Made by a program: the position numbers and the translations under genes. Under the pieces are notes generated by a model. That model saw only the letters and a list, made by a program, of their open reading frames with translations, did not search any database and was not told the origin of the DNA. Below are positions 36,756-48,496 of a stretch of DNA of 64,000 nt, piece by piece. Location: the NCBI GenBank assembly GCA_032622095.1, contig CP136063.1, positions 181,641,956 to 181,705,955 of the forward strand. Direction: 5' to 3'. The DNA comes from Siphonodentalium dalli (lineage: Eukaryota > Mollusca > Scaphopoda > Gadilida > Siphonodentaliidae). Position 1 is the stretch's first letter. Each line of letters begins with the position of its first letter.

Positions 36756-36972
36756 TACTGTAATGCCCTAAATAATCGATTCCTTAACCACAGCAGAATT
36801 ATGGGTAAATTTTCAGGAATTATTCGTAAATATGGCTTGTTGCCATTCATAGGAAAGCTCTCATTGAGGGCATTCCGATGAATGGCAACAAGCCAAATTT
36901 CCGACTAAATCCTGAAAAATTACCCATAATTCTTCTGTGGTTAAGGAGTCGATTATTTAGGGCATTACTGTA
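36756..36972. mobile_element. Family A MITE, copy 5
   Basis: TACTGTAATGCCC to GGGCATTACTGTA palindrome, starting 105 bases after the kinesin stop codon. Confidence 0.85.
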
Positions 36973-37281
36973 GCTTTCTTCATATTTCTGTTGTAGAGAA
37001 TGTTACTCTTACAATGTAGCACCAAATGGGGTGAAAATTATTTGATCTCAGCTCAAACCCTTATTAACAATCATAATCATATGTTTCTGTTTTTCCTTGC
37101 GAAAACAAGTGGCGACTTTAAATAAGAACATCACTTAGGCAGGGTCTCTTAAATGTTTTTATATGTATTTTGTAACAAAGTGGTAAGTTTACATTTCCAA
37201 CAACCTCTGTTTATTGTTATGCTCAGCTATCAAATCTGTGATCTAGATGTTGTATTTATTTGTTGAGTAAGTTGATATTTA

Positions 37282-37540
37282 TTTAAGAAACCCTTTCTAT
37301 ACTAAATACTCATTGATGAGCAGTTATCCCTTTGGAAACGTTCAGATAATAAGTTCAACAAGGTCGTTTGTTGACTTTATTTATCTGAAAATTTCCCTTC
37401 AATAAATTGAAATCCTTCTGCACTTTTATTATCTGTCATCTGCTTATTGTTCATGAACATCCCTCCAGATGAATAATAGATCATTCCAAAGTATTCTTTT
37501 ATAACTTATGGGAGAATTCATTTAGTATAGAAAGGGTTAA
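37282..37540. mobile_element. Family C MITE, copy 3
   Basis: TTAAGAAACCCTTTCTATAC to AGTATAGAAAGGGTTAA, with TTCAGATAATAAGTTCAACA and GATGAATAATAGATCATTCC blocks. Confidence 0.78.
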
Positions 37541-39100
37541 GAAATGAATAAAATTCCGTCCCTATCTACATCTCTTCATTGCATGTTGTCATGGTTATTT
37601 CTTTGTTCTGCATTATTACCACATTTTTGCAACATTCCTATTCATTATTCTGCATTTCCACTACCATTCTCCATCACAGGGGTTCGGGAACGTTTTTTTA
37701 ATAATTATATTTCATTATACACACATGTATATTAGAAGGGTCCCAGGTCGATTTCGGCAAAAATGAGAATTGGTTTCTTATTGTTTTGGCCATGGGGAAA
37801 CAGGGGTCTGAGAAAATAAAAGTGTCTTTGAAGCCATATTCCCAGACTTGGTGTGATTTACTCAAAAATCGACCTGGACCTTCTAATATATAATAAAAAA
37901 TAATTTTAAAAAAGTTCCCGGACCCCTGTGTTCCCCCCATGCCCCCATGGTGGAAACCACAAGAAATCAGGTCTCATTTTTGCTGAAATTGTGAGAAATT
38001 ATGCCATTTTTCATTTCTGACAAATATCTTTTAGGTGAATTGAATCAATTGCAGATATATAATAAAACAGATTATTTTTTTCTTTCAAAACAATTGAACA
38101 AACTCAAATTAATTACTTTATCTTTTAGCCAATAACATTGAATTATATTGTTTGAAAATTCATCCAGGAACTGTGGCTTTATGCTGTATGTAAGAAGGAA
38201 CTCTATTTTTAGAGTTATAACGTTAGATCCAAGGAACATATTTGAATGAATTGGGATGAAAATACCACAAAGAACAGATTATCTTTACACAATTTCACCA
38301 GTTATGGCCTTTTATTGAACAATGGGGACCAAATTATGTTTCTGGACTGAGAATTGTATCTTGAACTCAATTAATGTGGGAGAGTTTATGGCCACAAAGT
38401 CCACTAAATATAATTTCCTTCAGTCCTGACTTCTTGAAAACAAATTATATTATATCAATCAGTTCACATTGTGATTTGTGCAAAAATTCATGAACTGGAA
38501 GCAAATAATTTTCTCTCCCCAATCGGTCTTCAGCTGGTCATATAATCTATTTTAATCATAATTTCGTCATCTACATGTATCAACATCATAATTTATCAGT
38601 TTTTATCCCTACACTTTAACATAATTTATGTAATATAATAAAATATTGACCAAATATAATTACAGGAAACATTCCGTCCTTATTTACATGTGTATCATGT
38701 GCCGTCTTTATCCCATGTCATTATTTATTTATATTTCATCTCGATCATATGATAAATTTTCATTGTTATTGTTATATGTTTACATCTTGTTGCATTATTT
38801 ATTCAGAATATTCATTAACATATGTGGTGACTGACATTAACAAATTATTTCAACAGATAATCTTCATACACTTTGAAGAGACGTGGATTGAGGGTCTCCA
38901 TTGAAGGAGGGTGGGTGTCCACCTTGAAATTTCCAACTTCAACTGTTCAACCTGTTTCCAACTGATGGCTATTTCAGTTCAATTTTGACCAAAAGTATGA
39001 AAATATACGACCGTTTGTCTAAAGACAAGAAATTCCCCACTAATTAATGATTGAAAAATCAACCTATGAGAACAATATCAACCTATTTTTGGTGTGAAAC
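37541..39100. other. Intergenic stretch with one inverted repeat
   Basis: A palindrome at about 37730-37895 pairs ATTAGAAGGGTCCCAGGTCG with CGACCTGGACCTTCTAAT. The rest is AT-rich with no coding frame. An AATAAA at 37547 could serve the kinesin transcript but there is no other support. Confidence 0.5.
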
Positions 39101-40050
39101 TTCAACTAATGTTGTGCCAGGCATGAAATTTCCAACTGTCGATGAAAAACATGGCCACTTGCAGCCATTTTGGATTTGAATAACTAAATCCTTTGGCACA
39201 CCCAACAACATCCCTCATTTGATCGTCACCAAACTTCATATGGATCTTCAGGGTGACCTCTAGTTGGGAGCCATCAATCTTTTTTCTGAAATTTGTAAAA
39301 AAAACATGGCTGCTAGCAGTCATCTTGCATATCAAATTTGAATTCATCAGCACACCCTGCAGCCCACATTTATTTATTTTTGATGAAATACATGTCCACT
39401 GGCCGCCATCTGGGATTTTACTCTTTGCATCACTAAATCCTTTGGCACACCCTACAGACCACATCCCTTATCCGATCGTCACCAATATTCATATGGATCG
39501 TCTGGGTGACCACTAGATGGGAGCCATCAAATTTTTCAGATTTTCATTGAAAAACATGGGCTGATGATGGGCACCAGCAGCCATCTTGGATTCTACTCTT
39601 TACGTGACTAAATTCTTCGGCACATCCTACAGGCCACATCCTTCATCCGATCTCCCACCAAACTTTGTGGATCTTCGGGGTGACCTCTAGATGGGAGCCA
39701 TTGATTCGTAAAAAAAAATATGGTCGCCAGCAGCCATCTTGAATTTTACTCTTTACATCACTAAATCCTTTGGCACACCCCACAGGCAACATCCCTCATC
39801 CAAACTCATATGGATCCTCAGGGTGACCTCTAGATGGGAGCTTACCATTTTTTCCAAATTCTGTTAAAAAAAAACATGGCTACCAGCGGCTATCTTGGAT
39901 TTTACTCTTTGTATGACTAAATCCATTGGGTGTTTAGTATTACATAGACATACCAACTTTCGGTATTACTTATGGCTCCATTAACTGTAGCATTTGTCAT
40001 TAGCCCATCTCCAAGTGAGTTTCAGTGTCATGGACACTTTCATTATATAT
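39101..40050 (+). repeat. Family L repeat, diverged copy
   Basis: About five units of ~160 bp share CCATCTTGGATTTTACTCTT, ACTAAATCCTTTGGCACAC, CATCCCTCAT and GGGTGACCTCTAGATGGGAG. It ends near CCAAGTGAGTTTCAGTGTCA, the complement of the start of the copies at 46945 and 51968. Confidence 0.7.
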
Positions 40051-40249
40051 TATTGCATTCTTGGTAATTTCTTGTCAACAGAAATCATCATGTCCAGTTT
40101 TATAAATTAAAGTGGAATGCCAATGAATTGTTATATAGATAAGAGTGGTATTCCAGTAGCCCTTTGTGAAAATTGTCCTCAACATGCATCCATTATCTAA
40201 GAAAATGTTATCAAATAAGGCTAAATAAAGTAGATTATCTGTTTCTAGG

Positions 40250-40750
40250 ACACTTTTTATATGCCTGTTTTGGTTTGTTCATATTTTGTTTCCTGATGAT
40301 AACTTTAGTTATACTGAACTACATTTAATGAAATTTGCAATATAGATTCATGACCACAAAATAGAGGTCAAATTCTAGTTTGGATCGGCCACACATTTTC
40401 ACCAGAGTTACGGACTTTTTGAAATTTGGGCCAAATTTTCATTTCGGGATAACTTTAGTCAATGATAACTGAATGGAATGAATTTGGTATGTAGGTCTAC
40501 AACGAAAAATTACGGATCAAATACAATTTTGGGTTCCTTCCGCCCATTTTTACCAGAGTTATGGACTTTTTTTGGATGATTACATCAGTTAATTTTACAC
40601 CAAATGGGATTTCTTGAAGTTCAAGTCAAGTTCGATCTTCGGTTCTGTCTGCCAATATTTACCACAGTTACAGACCTTTTTTTACTTTGAAATTTGGGAT
40701 TTCTTGGTATCCTATTGACAACTGCAGCTAGAGTTAGTTTTTACCACCAA
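40250..40750 (+). repeat. Dispersed repeat with 'CCAGAGTTA.GGAC'
   Basis: Three diverged ~160-bp units (CCCATTTTTACCAGAGTTAT, GGATAACTTTAGTC), related to 17640-18010. Confidence 0.6.
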
Positions 40751-40967
40751 ACTTGCTATGTGTCTGAATTGGCTCGAAATACAAATTGTGCTTGAATCAG
40801 GGAATTGTCCACCAGACTTATGGGGCCTTTTTAACTTAGATTATTTGAATTTTTGTCTTTTTCAAATCGTTCTGAAATTCAGTTTGAAACAAGGCCAACA
40901 GGCTTATTATGCCACAATGGCGGTTCTTTTGTTTCAATCGGGAAATCTTGTTTTTTTTTGTCTGCAA

Positions 40968-41092
40968 GGCTGCAAATAGTGTGTCTGTCATTTGCAGAAT
41001 GAGATCCACTGAGGGTGAATTTAGTGACGCTATCCCGCAGGCTAGCATCACCAGATTCACCCTCTGGGGACCTCATTCTGCTTGGGCCATGG
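40968..41092. mobile_element. Family E foldback, copy 4 (left arm only)
   Basis: TTTGCAGAATGAGATCC to CCTCATTCTGCTTGG hairpin with GAATTTAGTGACGC. The right portion is missing; 41093-41547 shows nothing recognisable. Confidence 0.7.
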
Positions 41093-41547
41093 ATATAGGA
41101 TCTGAAAGAAAATTGGTATGGAGGTTTGCCATCAAGACTTTCAAAGAGTCCCCAATGATGTCTACATTTTCCATTCTAGAGCTAATTTGGGTCTGGTCCT
41201 TCCCATGTTTCAATTTGCCACCATGGGGTATGCCAGCATCCGAAGTGCAACTACCCAACATTTTATTATTCAAAATAACGCAGAGAAATTCAAATTTAAC
41301 TGTGTCTAGCTTAATAGAGATTTGAACATTGTGTGGTGAAGCTGAGCGACAGGATTTTCGTTGGGACATAAAAATCACCCAGACCATATTTATGTGTAGC
41401 GAGGGTACCTGGGAAACAGAACATTAATTTTATTTGGCTCAATACAAAGTGAACTTTAATATTTTGATTTGTATTGATGTCACCCGCAAGAAGTGTATGA
41501 AATTTAACAGAGATAGGACCAGGATTTAGAGGTGACACCCTCCTCTG

Positions 41548-41655
41548 TCAACCCTTTCAGTGCCAAGTCCGATTTTTGTATCAACCCATATTTCCTTGAT
41601 CATTTTTCAAATTTATTGATTATAATAATGTGATACATTGATGGAAAGAGCTCTT
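41548..41655. mobile_element. Family B MITE, copy 3 (left arm)
   Basis: AACCCTTTCAGTGCCAAG to GGAAAGAGCTCT; the right arm is absent. 41656-41904 has no recognised feature. Confidence 0.75.
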
Positions 41656-41904
41656 ATGAGGAGCCAGGTATTTATGTCAGATATTTATTAATGTCCCTTA
41701 TTTAGAAAAGGCTAAATATAGGCAAATCACTGACTCAGAAATAATAGCCTCATTGACAATTAATGTCAGATCCACAGATTTGAAATTAAATGTATATGGA
41801 TGCAATATTACTTATGATGACATGGAAAGTTCATCTGTAAAATTCGATCTAACATCAAAGTCTAAATGACACAACTATATATTTTTTTTTTATCTGGCCT
41901 AACA

Positions 41905-42122
41905 TACAGTAATGCCCTAAATAATCCACTCCTTAACCACAGCATAATTATGGGTCATTTTTCAGGATTTAGTCGGAAATATGGCTTGTTGCCATTTCAT
42001 GGGAAAGCTCTCACTGAGAGCTTTCCGATGAATGGCAACAAGCCATATTTCTGACTAAATCCTGAAAAATTACCCATAATTATGCTGTGGTTAAGGAGTT
42101 GATTATTTAGGGCATTGCTGTA
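41905..42122. mobile_element. Family A MITE, copy 6
   Basis: TACAGTAATGCCC to GGGCATTGCTGTA; the apex is the short palindrome CTCTCACTGAGAG. Confidence 0.87.
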
Positions 42123-42229
42123 TAAACATTGGATGCAAACTCATGACAACATGAAGTGATATAATATGTACTAGAATGACTTAATTTGTGTGTATTTTAA
42201 CAGCCATGAGAGAGAAAAATTAATGTTAT

Positions 42230-42496
42230 TTAACCCTTTCATGATGGGGAGCTGTGCTGGTGCAATATTAAATTACCTGTGCCCAGTGCTTTCTCTTATA
42301 TATGTGAGTCTCCCATAGGGAGCCTCACATATATAAGAGAATGCACTGGCCTACAAGGTTAAGGTAAATATTTTTAAGCCAATGCATTCTCTTATATATG
42401 CGAGGCTCCCTATCGTAGACTTGCATATATAAGAGAACATGCATTGGCACAGGGTTTTTGCAACATTTCAGGAAGCTCCAATCATGGAAGGGTTAA
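42230..42496. mobile_element. Family D MITE, copy 5 (full)
   Basis: TTAACCCTTTCATGATGG to ATGGAAGGGTTAA. Two internal hairpins (TATATATGTGAGTCTCCCAT / AGGGAGCCTCACATATATA, and GCGAGGCTCCCTA / TAGACTTGC) are joined by AAGGTTAAGGTAAATAT. Confidence 0.87.
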
Positions 42497-42581
42497 TCAA
42501 ATAAAACAGGACATGGAAAGCCAGAAGAAATGTCCTGAAGAGATGAGAATCCGGAAGTTTTATACCGGCATTTGTTCAGTA

Positions 42582-43038
42582 TCTTTGAAAATCTGACGAA
42601 AATCATATTTCGGAATTACGTTTCTAGAACTCTCTATTAAAATTAGGTTCTGTATTGAAGGGATTCCCTCCATTTCATTGGAGAGTGGTGCAAACTGTGT
42701 GCAATTTCATTGGATTATGGCATAGCAGATCACGTCAATTTTCCCCACGCATTGTCAAACTCAACTATTGTTGGAAATTATTTTACTCATCGCAATATAG
42801 GAGATATCATCTTCGAGTTATTTTTTTATCAGTCAACGATATTCATGACTGATTATTCTTTTGCATCTAGTTGTATTTATAACTATTTATTCACAAACAT
42901 TTACTATGCCAGGAATACACTCCATATTTGGAAACGGTTTATTACGTCATATTGGGAATGCCGCATCGTCATTTGAAATATTATGGACACTTCTAGAGAC
43001 ATAATTCCGATATAGTATTTTCGTCGGCTTTTCAAAGA
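42582..43038. mobile_element. Family H TIR element, copy 1
   Basis: CTTTGAAAATCTGACGAAAA and TTTTCGTCGGCTTTTCAAAG ends. The interior matches 55041-55538 (TCTGTATTGA.GGGATTCC, CACAAACATTTACTA, GGAAACG/GGAAACA). Confidence 0.75.
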
Positions 43039-43372
43039 GACTGGTATTTGATGTTTGCTATCACTTACCATTATAATGTGGTCTTGACGTTTTACAACAT
43101 CAGCATCTGTGACAAGCTTTTGTGATTATTGTTTTATTAATGATTGTTACTAATGTATATTGAATTTTGCAAAGAAATATCTATTCAATCTTTAATTGTG
43201 TTAATTTGAGACCCAGTGGTATCTCCAGATAACAGCGCCCTGGGGAAAAATACCAGATATATTATTATATACTATACCAGTGCAAAGGCTCACAAGACCG
43301 ATTTTTGGCAGAAACACACCAACTGCCATACCCGTACTAAATTCGTCATCTCACCCAAGATACCACCCAAGC
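43039..43372. other. Intergenic, nothing recognised
   Basis: AT-rich sequence between a family H and a family A element. Confidence 0.45.
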
Positions 43373-43576
43373 TACAGTAATGCCCAAAGTAATCGACCCC
43401 TTAACCACAGCAGAATTATGGGTAACTTTTCATGATTTAGTCGGAAATATGGCTTGTTGCCATCTTGGCGAGAGCTTTCCGATGAATGTCAACAAGCCAT
43501 ATTTCCGACTAAATCATGAAAAGTTACCCATAATTCTGCTGTGGTTAAGGAGTCGATTAATTAGAGCATTACTGTA
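43373..43576. mobile_element. Family A MITE, copy 7
   Basis: TACAGTAATGCCC to GAGCATTACTGTA palindrome, almost perfect, apex CATCTTGGCGAGAGC. Confidence 0.85.
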
Positions 43577-44105
43577 TCTTACTGTTAATGAACCCCCTAT
43601 CATTTGATATATAAGTCAACAAAATCAAAGGAAGCTAACTCAAGATATTGCACTGAAAACTTGCAAAATCTACTGGAATTTGGGTGGTAAAACGGGTCGT
43701 CAATCTGTGTGTCCACCTAATATCCTCAATAATGTATTATAGGCCATAAAATTTCCTTTCATTTCATACATGACTTGACGGAGTCGACATATCGTACTGA
43801 GAATTCGCAAGTTCAGCATTTGTGATCGTAATAATTGAATTGGTATATCTGTGTATAATCACTACTTACTGGACATCCAAGATTACGACAGCTTTTTAGC
43901 TCACCTGAGACGAAGTCTCCAGTGCGAGTTATAGTTTTCGTTCAGCCCATATTTCAATTTGGCATTGTGAGCTCTGCCAGTACCCAAGGTGCAATTTTGC
44001 TTTTAAAGTGATATATTTATCAATTTGCTCAAACCGATTTAACACTTCTCTTTTCAATGAATTCGCTTCAAGATCTAAAACAGACCCTCTGAAATAACCA
44101 GATCA
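43577..44105. other. Intergenic with a fragment of an AGCTCACCTGAG repeat
   Basis: TTTTAGCTCACCTGAGACGA near 43905 is a common lophotrochozoan dispersed-repeat edge (from memory, not searched). The rest is unassigned. Confidence 0.45.
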
Positions 44106-44316
44106 AATTTTGCGAAAATCCTGTGCCAATGCATTCTCTTATGCGAGTCTCCCATAAGAGAATACATTGGCCTAACAATATTTACCTTGACCTTGTAAGC
44201 CAGTGCATTATCTTATATAAGCAAGACTTCCTATTGGAGACCTGTATATATAAGAGAATGCACTGGCACAGGATCTTTAATCCTGCACCAGCACAGCTCC
44301 TGTCATGAAAGGGTTA
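44106..44316. mobile_element. Family D MITE, copy 6 (left end lost)
   Basis: AATTTTGCGAAAATCCTGTG to ATGAAAGGGTTAA with the two family hairpins. Confidence 0.8.
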
Positions 44317-44845
44317 AGGCAAATAAAAGGGAAAATACGAATATTATAATATGATATTTCATTGCAAGTCCTTCTAATGGTGAACATCCATACCAAATTT
44401 CATTTAGATCTTACAACCAATGGCTGCGATATCTGCACAGACAAAAATAAAACCAAAATTTCCAGATAAGCAAAGAAGGATAACTCTAGAACAGGAAACG
44501 TGAACATTGCCATTTGACCCTCTTTTGATAGCAATCCTGATGGCGAACCTACACACCAAATTTCATTCTGATCTCATAAACATTGGCTGATATATCTGCA
44601 TGGATAGACAGAAAACCATATAATTGAACTTTATCCAACATGTGGAGAGTGTATAATGACTATAATCAGACTACATTGTTGGGTTAAATTTTATGAAAGA
44701 CATGAGACAGATATTAAGAGAGAAATATAATATTCACTCTATAATGCTGTTTGGTTTAACAAAAATGACAAATAAGCTCACACATGTACATTCACAGATA
44801 CTGCAAGTACAATCATCTCCTGACAAAAACGCTCTTTAAGTATCC
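44317..44845. other. Intergenic, weak duplicated segment
   Basis: Two diverged ~170-bp units share CACCAAATTTCATT, GATCT and GGCTG.GATATCTGCA (44390-44600). Otherwise nothing recognised. Confidence 0.5.
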
Positions 44846-45003
44846 TTAACCCTCTACTGAATGGATTCTTCCATTCAGTTATAAGCAATGAGATGGTCTA
44901 TTATTCATCTGGAGGGATGTTCGGAGAATATAAACATACAACAGGCAGAAAAACAAATGATACTTGTGCTGATGGATTCATATTCATTGGTGGGAAATGT
45001 TCA
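44846..45003. mobile_element. Family C MITE, copy 4 (left part)
   Basis: TTAACCCTCTACTGAATGG to GGTGGGAAATGTTCA. It is cut by the 51-bp tandem repeat. Confidence 0.75.
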
Positions 45004-45009
45004 TTACCT

Positions 45010-45330
45010 GATAGCCCTGATAATGAATGCAAGAGTCAGACAAATACACTGTGATCATCAGATGGCACTGATAATGAATGCAAGAGTCAGACAAATACAC
45101 TGTAATCATCAGATGGCACTGATAATGAATGCAAGAGTCAGACAAATACACTGTAATCATCAGATGGCACTGATAATGAATGCAAGAGTCAGACAAATAC
45201 ACTGTAATCATCTGATCCCTGATAATGAATGCAAGAGTCAGACAAATACACTGTAATCATCAGATGGCACTGATAATGAATCCACACAAATACACTTTAA
45301 TCATCTGATCCCTGATATTGAATCCAAGAG
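45010..45330 (+). repeat. 51-bp tandem repeat, about 6 copies
   Basis: Unit CTGATAATGAATGCAAGAGT, CAGACAAATACACTGTAATC, ATCAGATGGCA. The last units are shorter or diverged. Because 51 is a multiple of three, both strands stay open across it. The encoded peptides are artefacts. Confidence 0.88.
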
Positions 45331-45333
45331 TCA

Positions 45334-45755
45334 CACAAGCCTGAGTTTAGTGTGCCTGTCATTTGCAGAATGAGGACCCCATAGGGTGAATTTAGTGACG
45401 CTATCCCACATAGTGGGCTAGCATCACCGAATTCACCCTCTGGGGACCTCATTGTGCATGGCCTCATGGGAGACATAGACTCAGATTGGTGTTCTCAAAA
45501 GGTGAATATTGTGATCTACACCCATTGGGAACCTCAATTATGCAATGTGTCGTCTGCCGATTTTGGGACATGGAGAAACTAAAACTAAAAAAAAAAAAAA
45601 TCTATGTTTTTATAGAAATTTGGTTATAAACTAACTTTCCAGGGAAGATGAGGACTAAGCAGAATGAGGTCCCCAGAGGGTGACTTTAGTGTCACTAAAT
45701 TCACCCTCTGGTGACCTCATTCTGCAAGTGAGAGGCACACTAAACTGAGGCTTGC
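45334..45755. mobile_element. Family E foldback, copy 5
   Basis: AAGCCTGAGTTTAGTGTGCC to GGCACACTAAACTGAGGCTT with an A-run near 45590. Confidence 0.82.
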
Positions 45756-46164
45756 TGATAGCCCTGATAATGAATCCAAGTTATCTGGAAACATTAACAA
45801 TGTCAACAAGGATTATCAAAATTTGACAAAAATTGGTGGTTGCACCTTACTAATCACTAATTAATTAACTGACATACCAAATATTATCTTATTTCATTGA
45901 TTATTACTGAAAATAACTACAAACCATCTAGGACAGATGGACACACAGACAGATGGCCACAGCTGATTTCAATAGTCCCCCAAATTTGTTTTATTTTGGA
46001 GTCAACATACTTATTAGGATTTGTGTCAGGAGAAGATAATCAAAATATGTCAAATTTATTATTGAGCAGGAAAAGAAAAATCAGGCAAATAACAATTAAA
46101 ATAAATGCACAAATTAAACCATAGAAACATCACAATGGTAGAGTATGCCGAGTACCTATCAAAA
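45756..46164. other. Intergenic, nothing recognised
   Basis: Starts with one more partial 'CCCTGATAATGAATCCAAG' phrase of the 45-kb tandem repeat. The rest is unassigned. Confidence 0.45.
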
Positions 46165-46418
46165 TTAACCCTTTCTATACTAAATTGATTCTCCCATCCA
46201 GTTATAAAAGTATACATTGGAATGGTCTATTATTCATCTGGAGGGATTTTCAGGAAATATAAGCAGATGGCAGACAGAAAATAAAGAGTAGAATGATTCA
46301 TATTAATTGGTGGGAAATGTTCAGATAATAAGTTCATCACATGGTTGTTTGTTTATATTATTATCTGAATATTTCCTAATAACTACTCGTCAATGAGTAT
46401 TTAGTATAGGAAGGGTTG
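46165..46418. mobile_element. Family C MITE, copy 5
   Basis: TTAACCCTTTCTATACTAAA to TTTAGTATAGGAAGGGTT; best preserved copy of the family. Confidence 0.82.
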
Positions 46419-46479
46419 AACATTAATGTCATGATAAGTGATCTAAATATTATTTTATGAATGACTTATTTTACATATT

Positions 46480-47818
46480 CAGGCCCAGGTACCTACGTCG
46501 TAATTTGGCAGAAAATGGCGGCAAGATGTCTCACATAGAAGTGAGTTGTTATCGTTTTCTTCACCTTCTTGTATATAAATAACTCAAGCAAAAACAATAG
46601 CAAATGAGCTATGTATAAATTTTTGCTAGTTCACTCCTGTACCCATATAAATGTGACTATTGAGAAGATATAAGTGTTCATGTGGTCACCGTTTTTCAAG
46701 GCTGTGAAATATAAACCAATTATTAGCAATAATATTTAAGCAAACAAGTCTGAAAATTACCACTTTTCCCAGTGAACGGAACATGTCACCTTGACAATTT
46801 AGAATAATTGACACTTAGACAGTTGTTTGATAATCTCCTTAAAATCAAATTTTTTTATATCCAGTTTTAACAGTGTCCAAGATGAGTTGTTGGGATAGCT
46901 CGTTAGTCAAATTTCTTGTTGATATATTTTGAAATTATAGAAATGTCAATGACACTGTAGCTCAACTTGGGGAGGCGATAATTTTATGCCGAGCAGTCAA
47001 TAGAATGATAAAGAAGAAAGAAATTCAAAAGTTTCAGTAAAGGGCTTGTACTGTGTAGATGAAATTATTTTTACTTCAAACATTTCACCAATAAATGTGG
47101 GCTGCAGGTGTGCCGATGGATTCACATGTGAAATCCAAGATGGCTGCTGGCGGCTATATTGTTTAACGATCTTCAGAAAATTTGTATAACTCCCAGCTGG
47201 AGATCACCCCAAAGAATCACATGAAGTTTGATGACGATCAGATGAGGGATGTTACAAGTAAACTGTGCCGAAGGATTTATTCATGAAAAGAGTAAAAACC
47301 AAGATGGCCACCAGCGACAATGTTTTCAACAGAATTTGAAAACATTTAATGGCTCACATCTAGTGGTCATCTAGTTAGTCACACAAAGAGTAAAATTCAA
47401 GATGGCTGCCGGCGGCAATGTTTTTCATAGAAAATCGTTCAAATTTGATAGCTCCCATCTAGAAGAGATCCTAAACATGCCTGTAAATTTACAAAATAGT
47501 TTTTCAATAAACACGGGTGGCAGGGTGTGCCGATGGATTCAATTTTGAAATCCAAGATGGCTGCTGGTAGCCATCTAGAGGTCAACCTGATGATCCATCT
47601 GAAGTTTGGTGATGATCATATGAGGGAGGTGGCCTGTAGTGTGTTCCAAGGGAATTGTTGACTGATGCATGGACGAACAGATGACTGATGCCAACCCATG
47701 GCAATAGCTCAAACATGATTTTGTCAAGTTGAGCTAAAACGAATGTTGAAATTGCCTGACGTGATACTCTATCTTTCCACCATTTCTGAGCAATTTATGA
47801 CGTAGGTTCCCAGCCCTG
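46480..47818. mobile_element. Family I TIR element, copy 1
   Basis: CAGGCCCAGGTACCTACGTC faces the complement CAGGGCTGGGAACCTACGTC, and AAAATGG/CCATTT follow. ATATT flanks both sides (46475-46479 and 47819-47823), a possible 5-bp duplication. Family L repeat fills 46945-47740. Confidence 0.7.
46945..47740 (-). repeat. Family L repeat, copy inside element I1
   Basis: Minus-orientation units with AAATCCAAGATGGCTGC, GATGAGGGATGT, AGTAAAA.CAAGATGGC, ending CAATAGCTCAAACATG and AGTTGAGCTAAAA, the complement of the left edge at 27204. Confidence 0.7.
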
Positions 47819-47823
47819 ATATT

Positions 47824-48291
47824 GCTATAAATACACTGGGAAAATTTCCTATATTACAAAATTTGAGGACAAAATTCATAATAAATGCAACTCGTCAGTG
47901 AAATTCTGTTTTGAAGTGGGTTGAGCAAACAATGAGTATCCTTTATATAGTGTTGCTAAGTAGAGGGTTTTTTAGCCAGTAACCGGCTTTGTTATGAGAG
48001 ACATTGACCTCAAATTTCACATTTGTAACATTCCAGCCCTGTTCCGGGGATAAAAATAGGTCCATAAATACTTGAACAACTTTTATATGGACTTTATATG
48101 CCCAGAAATGTCCCGGGCTTGAAATGTTCTGAAATTTCTACTTGTCACAGGGGACAGGTAAAATTATTTCTTACCTGTCACCTCAGAATTTTGCCTGTAC
48201 CCATCCTTATATTAGGAATCATAATATATCTTTGAGGATGATTTCATTCTATATCATTTAATTTTTAATACTACAAATACTGCAACCAATA
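47824..48291. other. Intergenic, nothing recognised
   Basis: No repeat family or coding frame seen. Confidence 0.4.
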
Positions 48292-48496
48292 TACTGTAAT
48301 GCCCTAAATAATCGACTCCTTAACCATAGCAGAATTATGGGTAATTTTTCAGGATTTAGTCGGAAATATGGCTTGTTGCCATTCATCGGAAAGCGAATGG
48401 CAAGTTGGCAACATGCCATATTTCTGATTAAATCCGGAAAAATTACCCATAAATTCTGCTGTGGTTAAGGAGTCGATTATTTAGGGCATTACTGTA
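48292..48496. mobile_element. Family A MITE, copy 8
   Basis: TACTGTAATGCCC to GGGCATTACTGTA palindrome. Confidence 0.85.

Noticed and set aside
41866-42054. Small frames with NPLLNHS, GFSRKYGLLPF or LPIILLWLRSRLFRALL
   Set aside because: The same peptides recur wherever a family A MITE occurs; they are translations of its arms.
44888-45256. 122-codon frame with repeated MNARVRQIHC units
   Set aside because: Consequence of a 51-bp tandem repeat; the complementary strand is equally open.
45010-45330. CRISPR-like regular repeat
   Set aside because: Units are contiguous without unique spacers and the DNA is eukaryotic.
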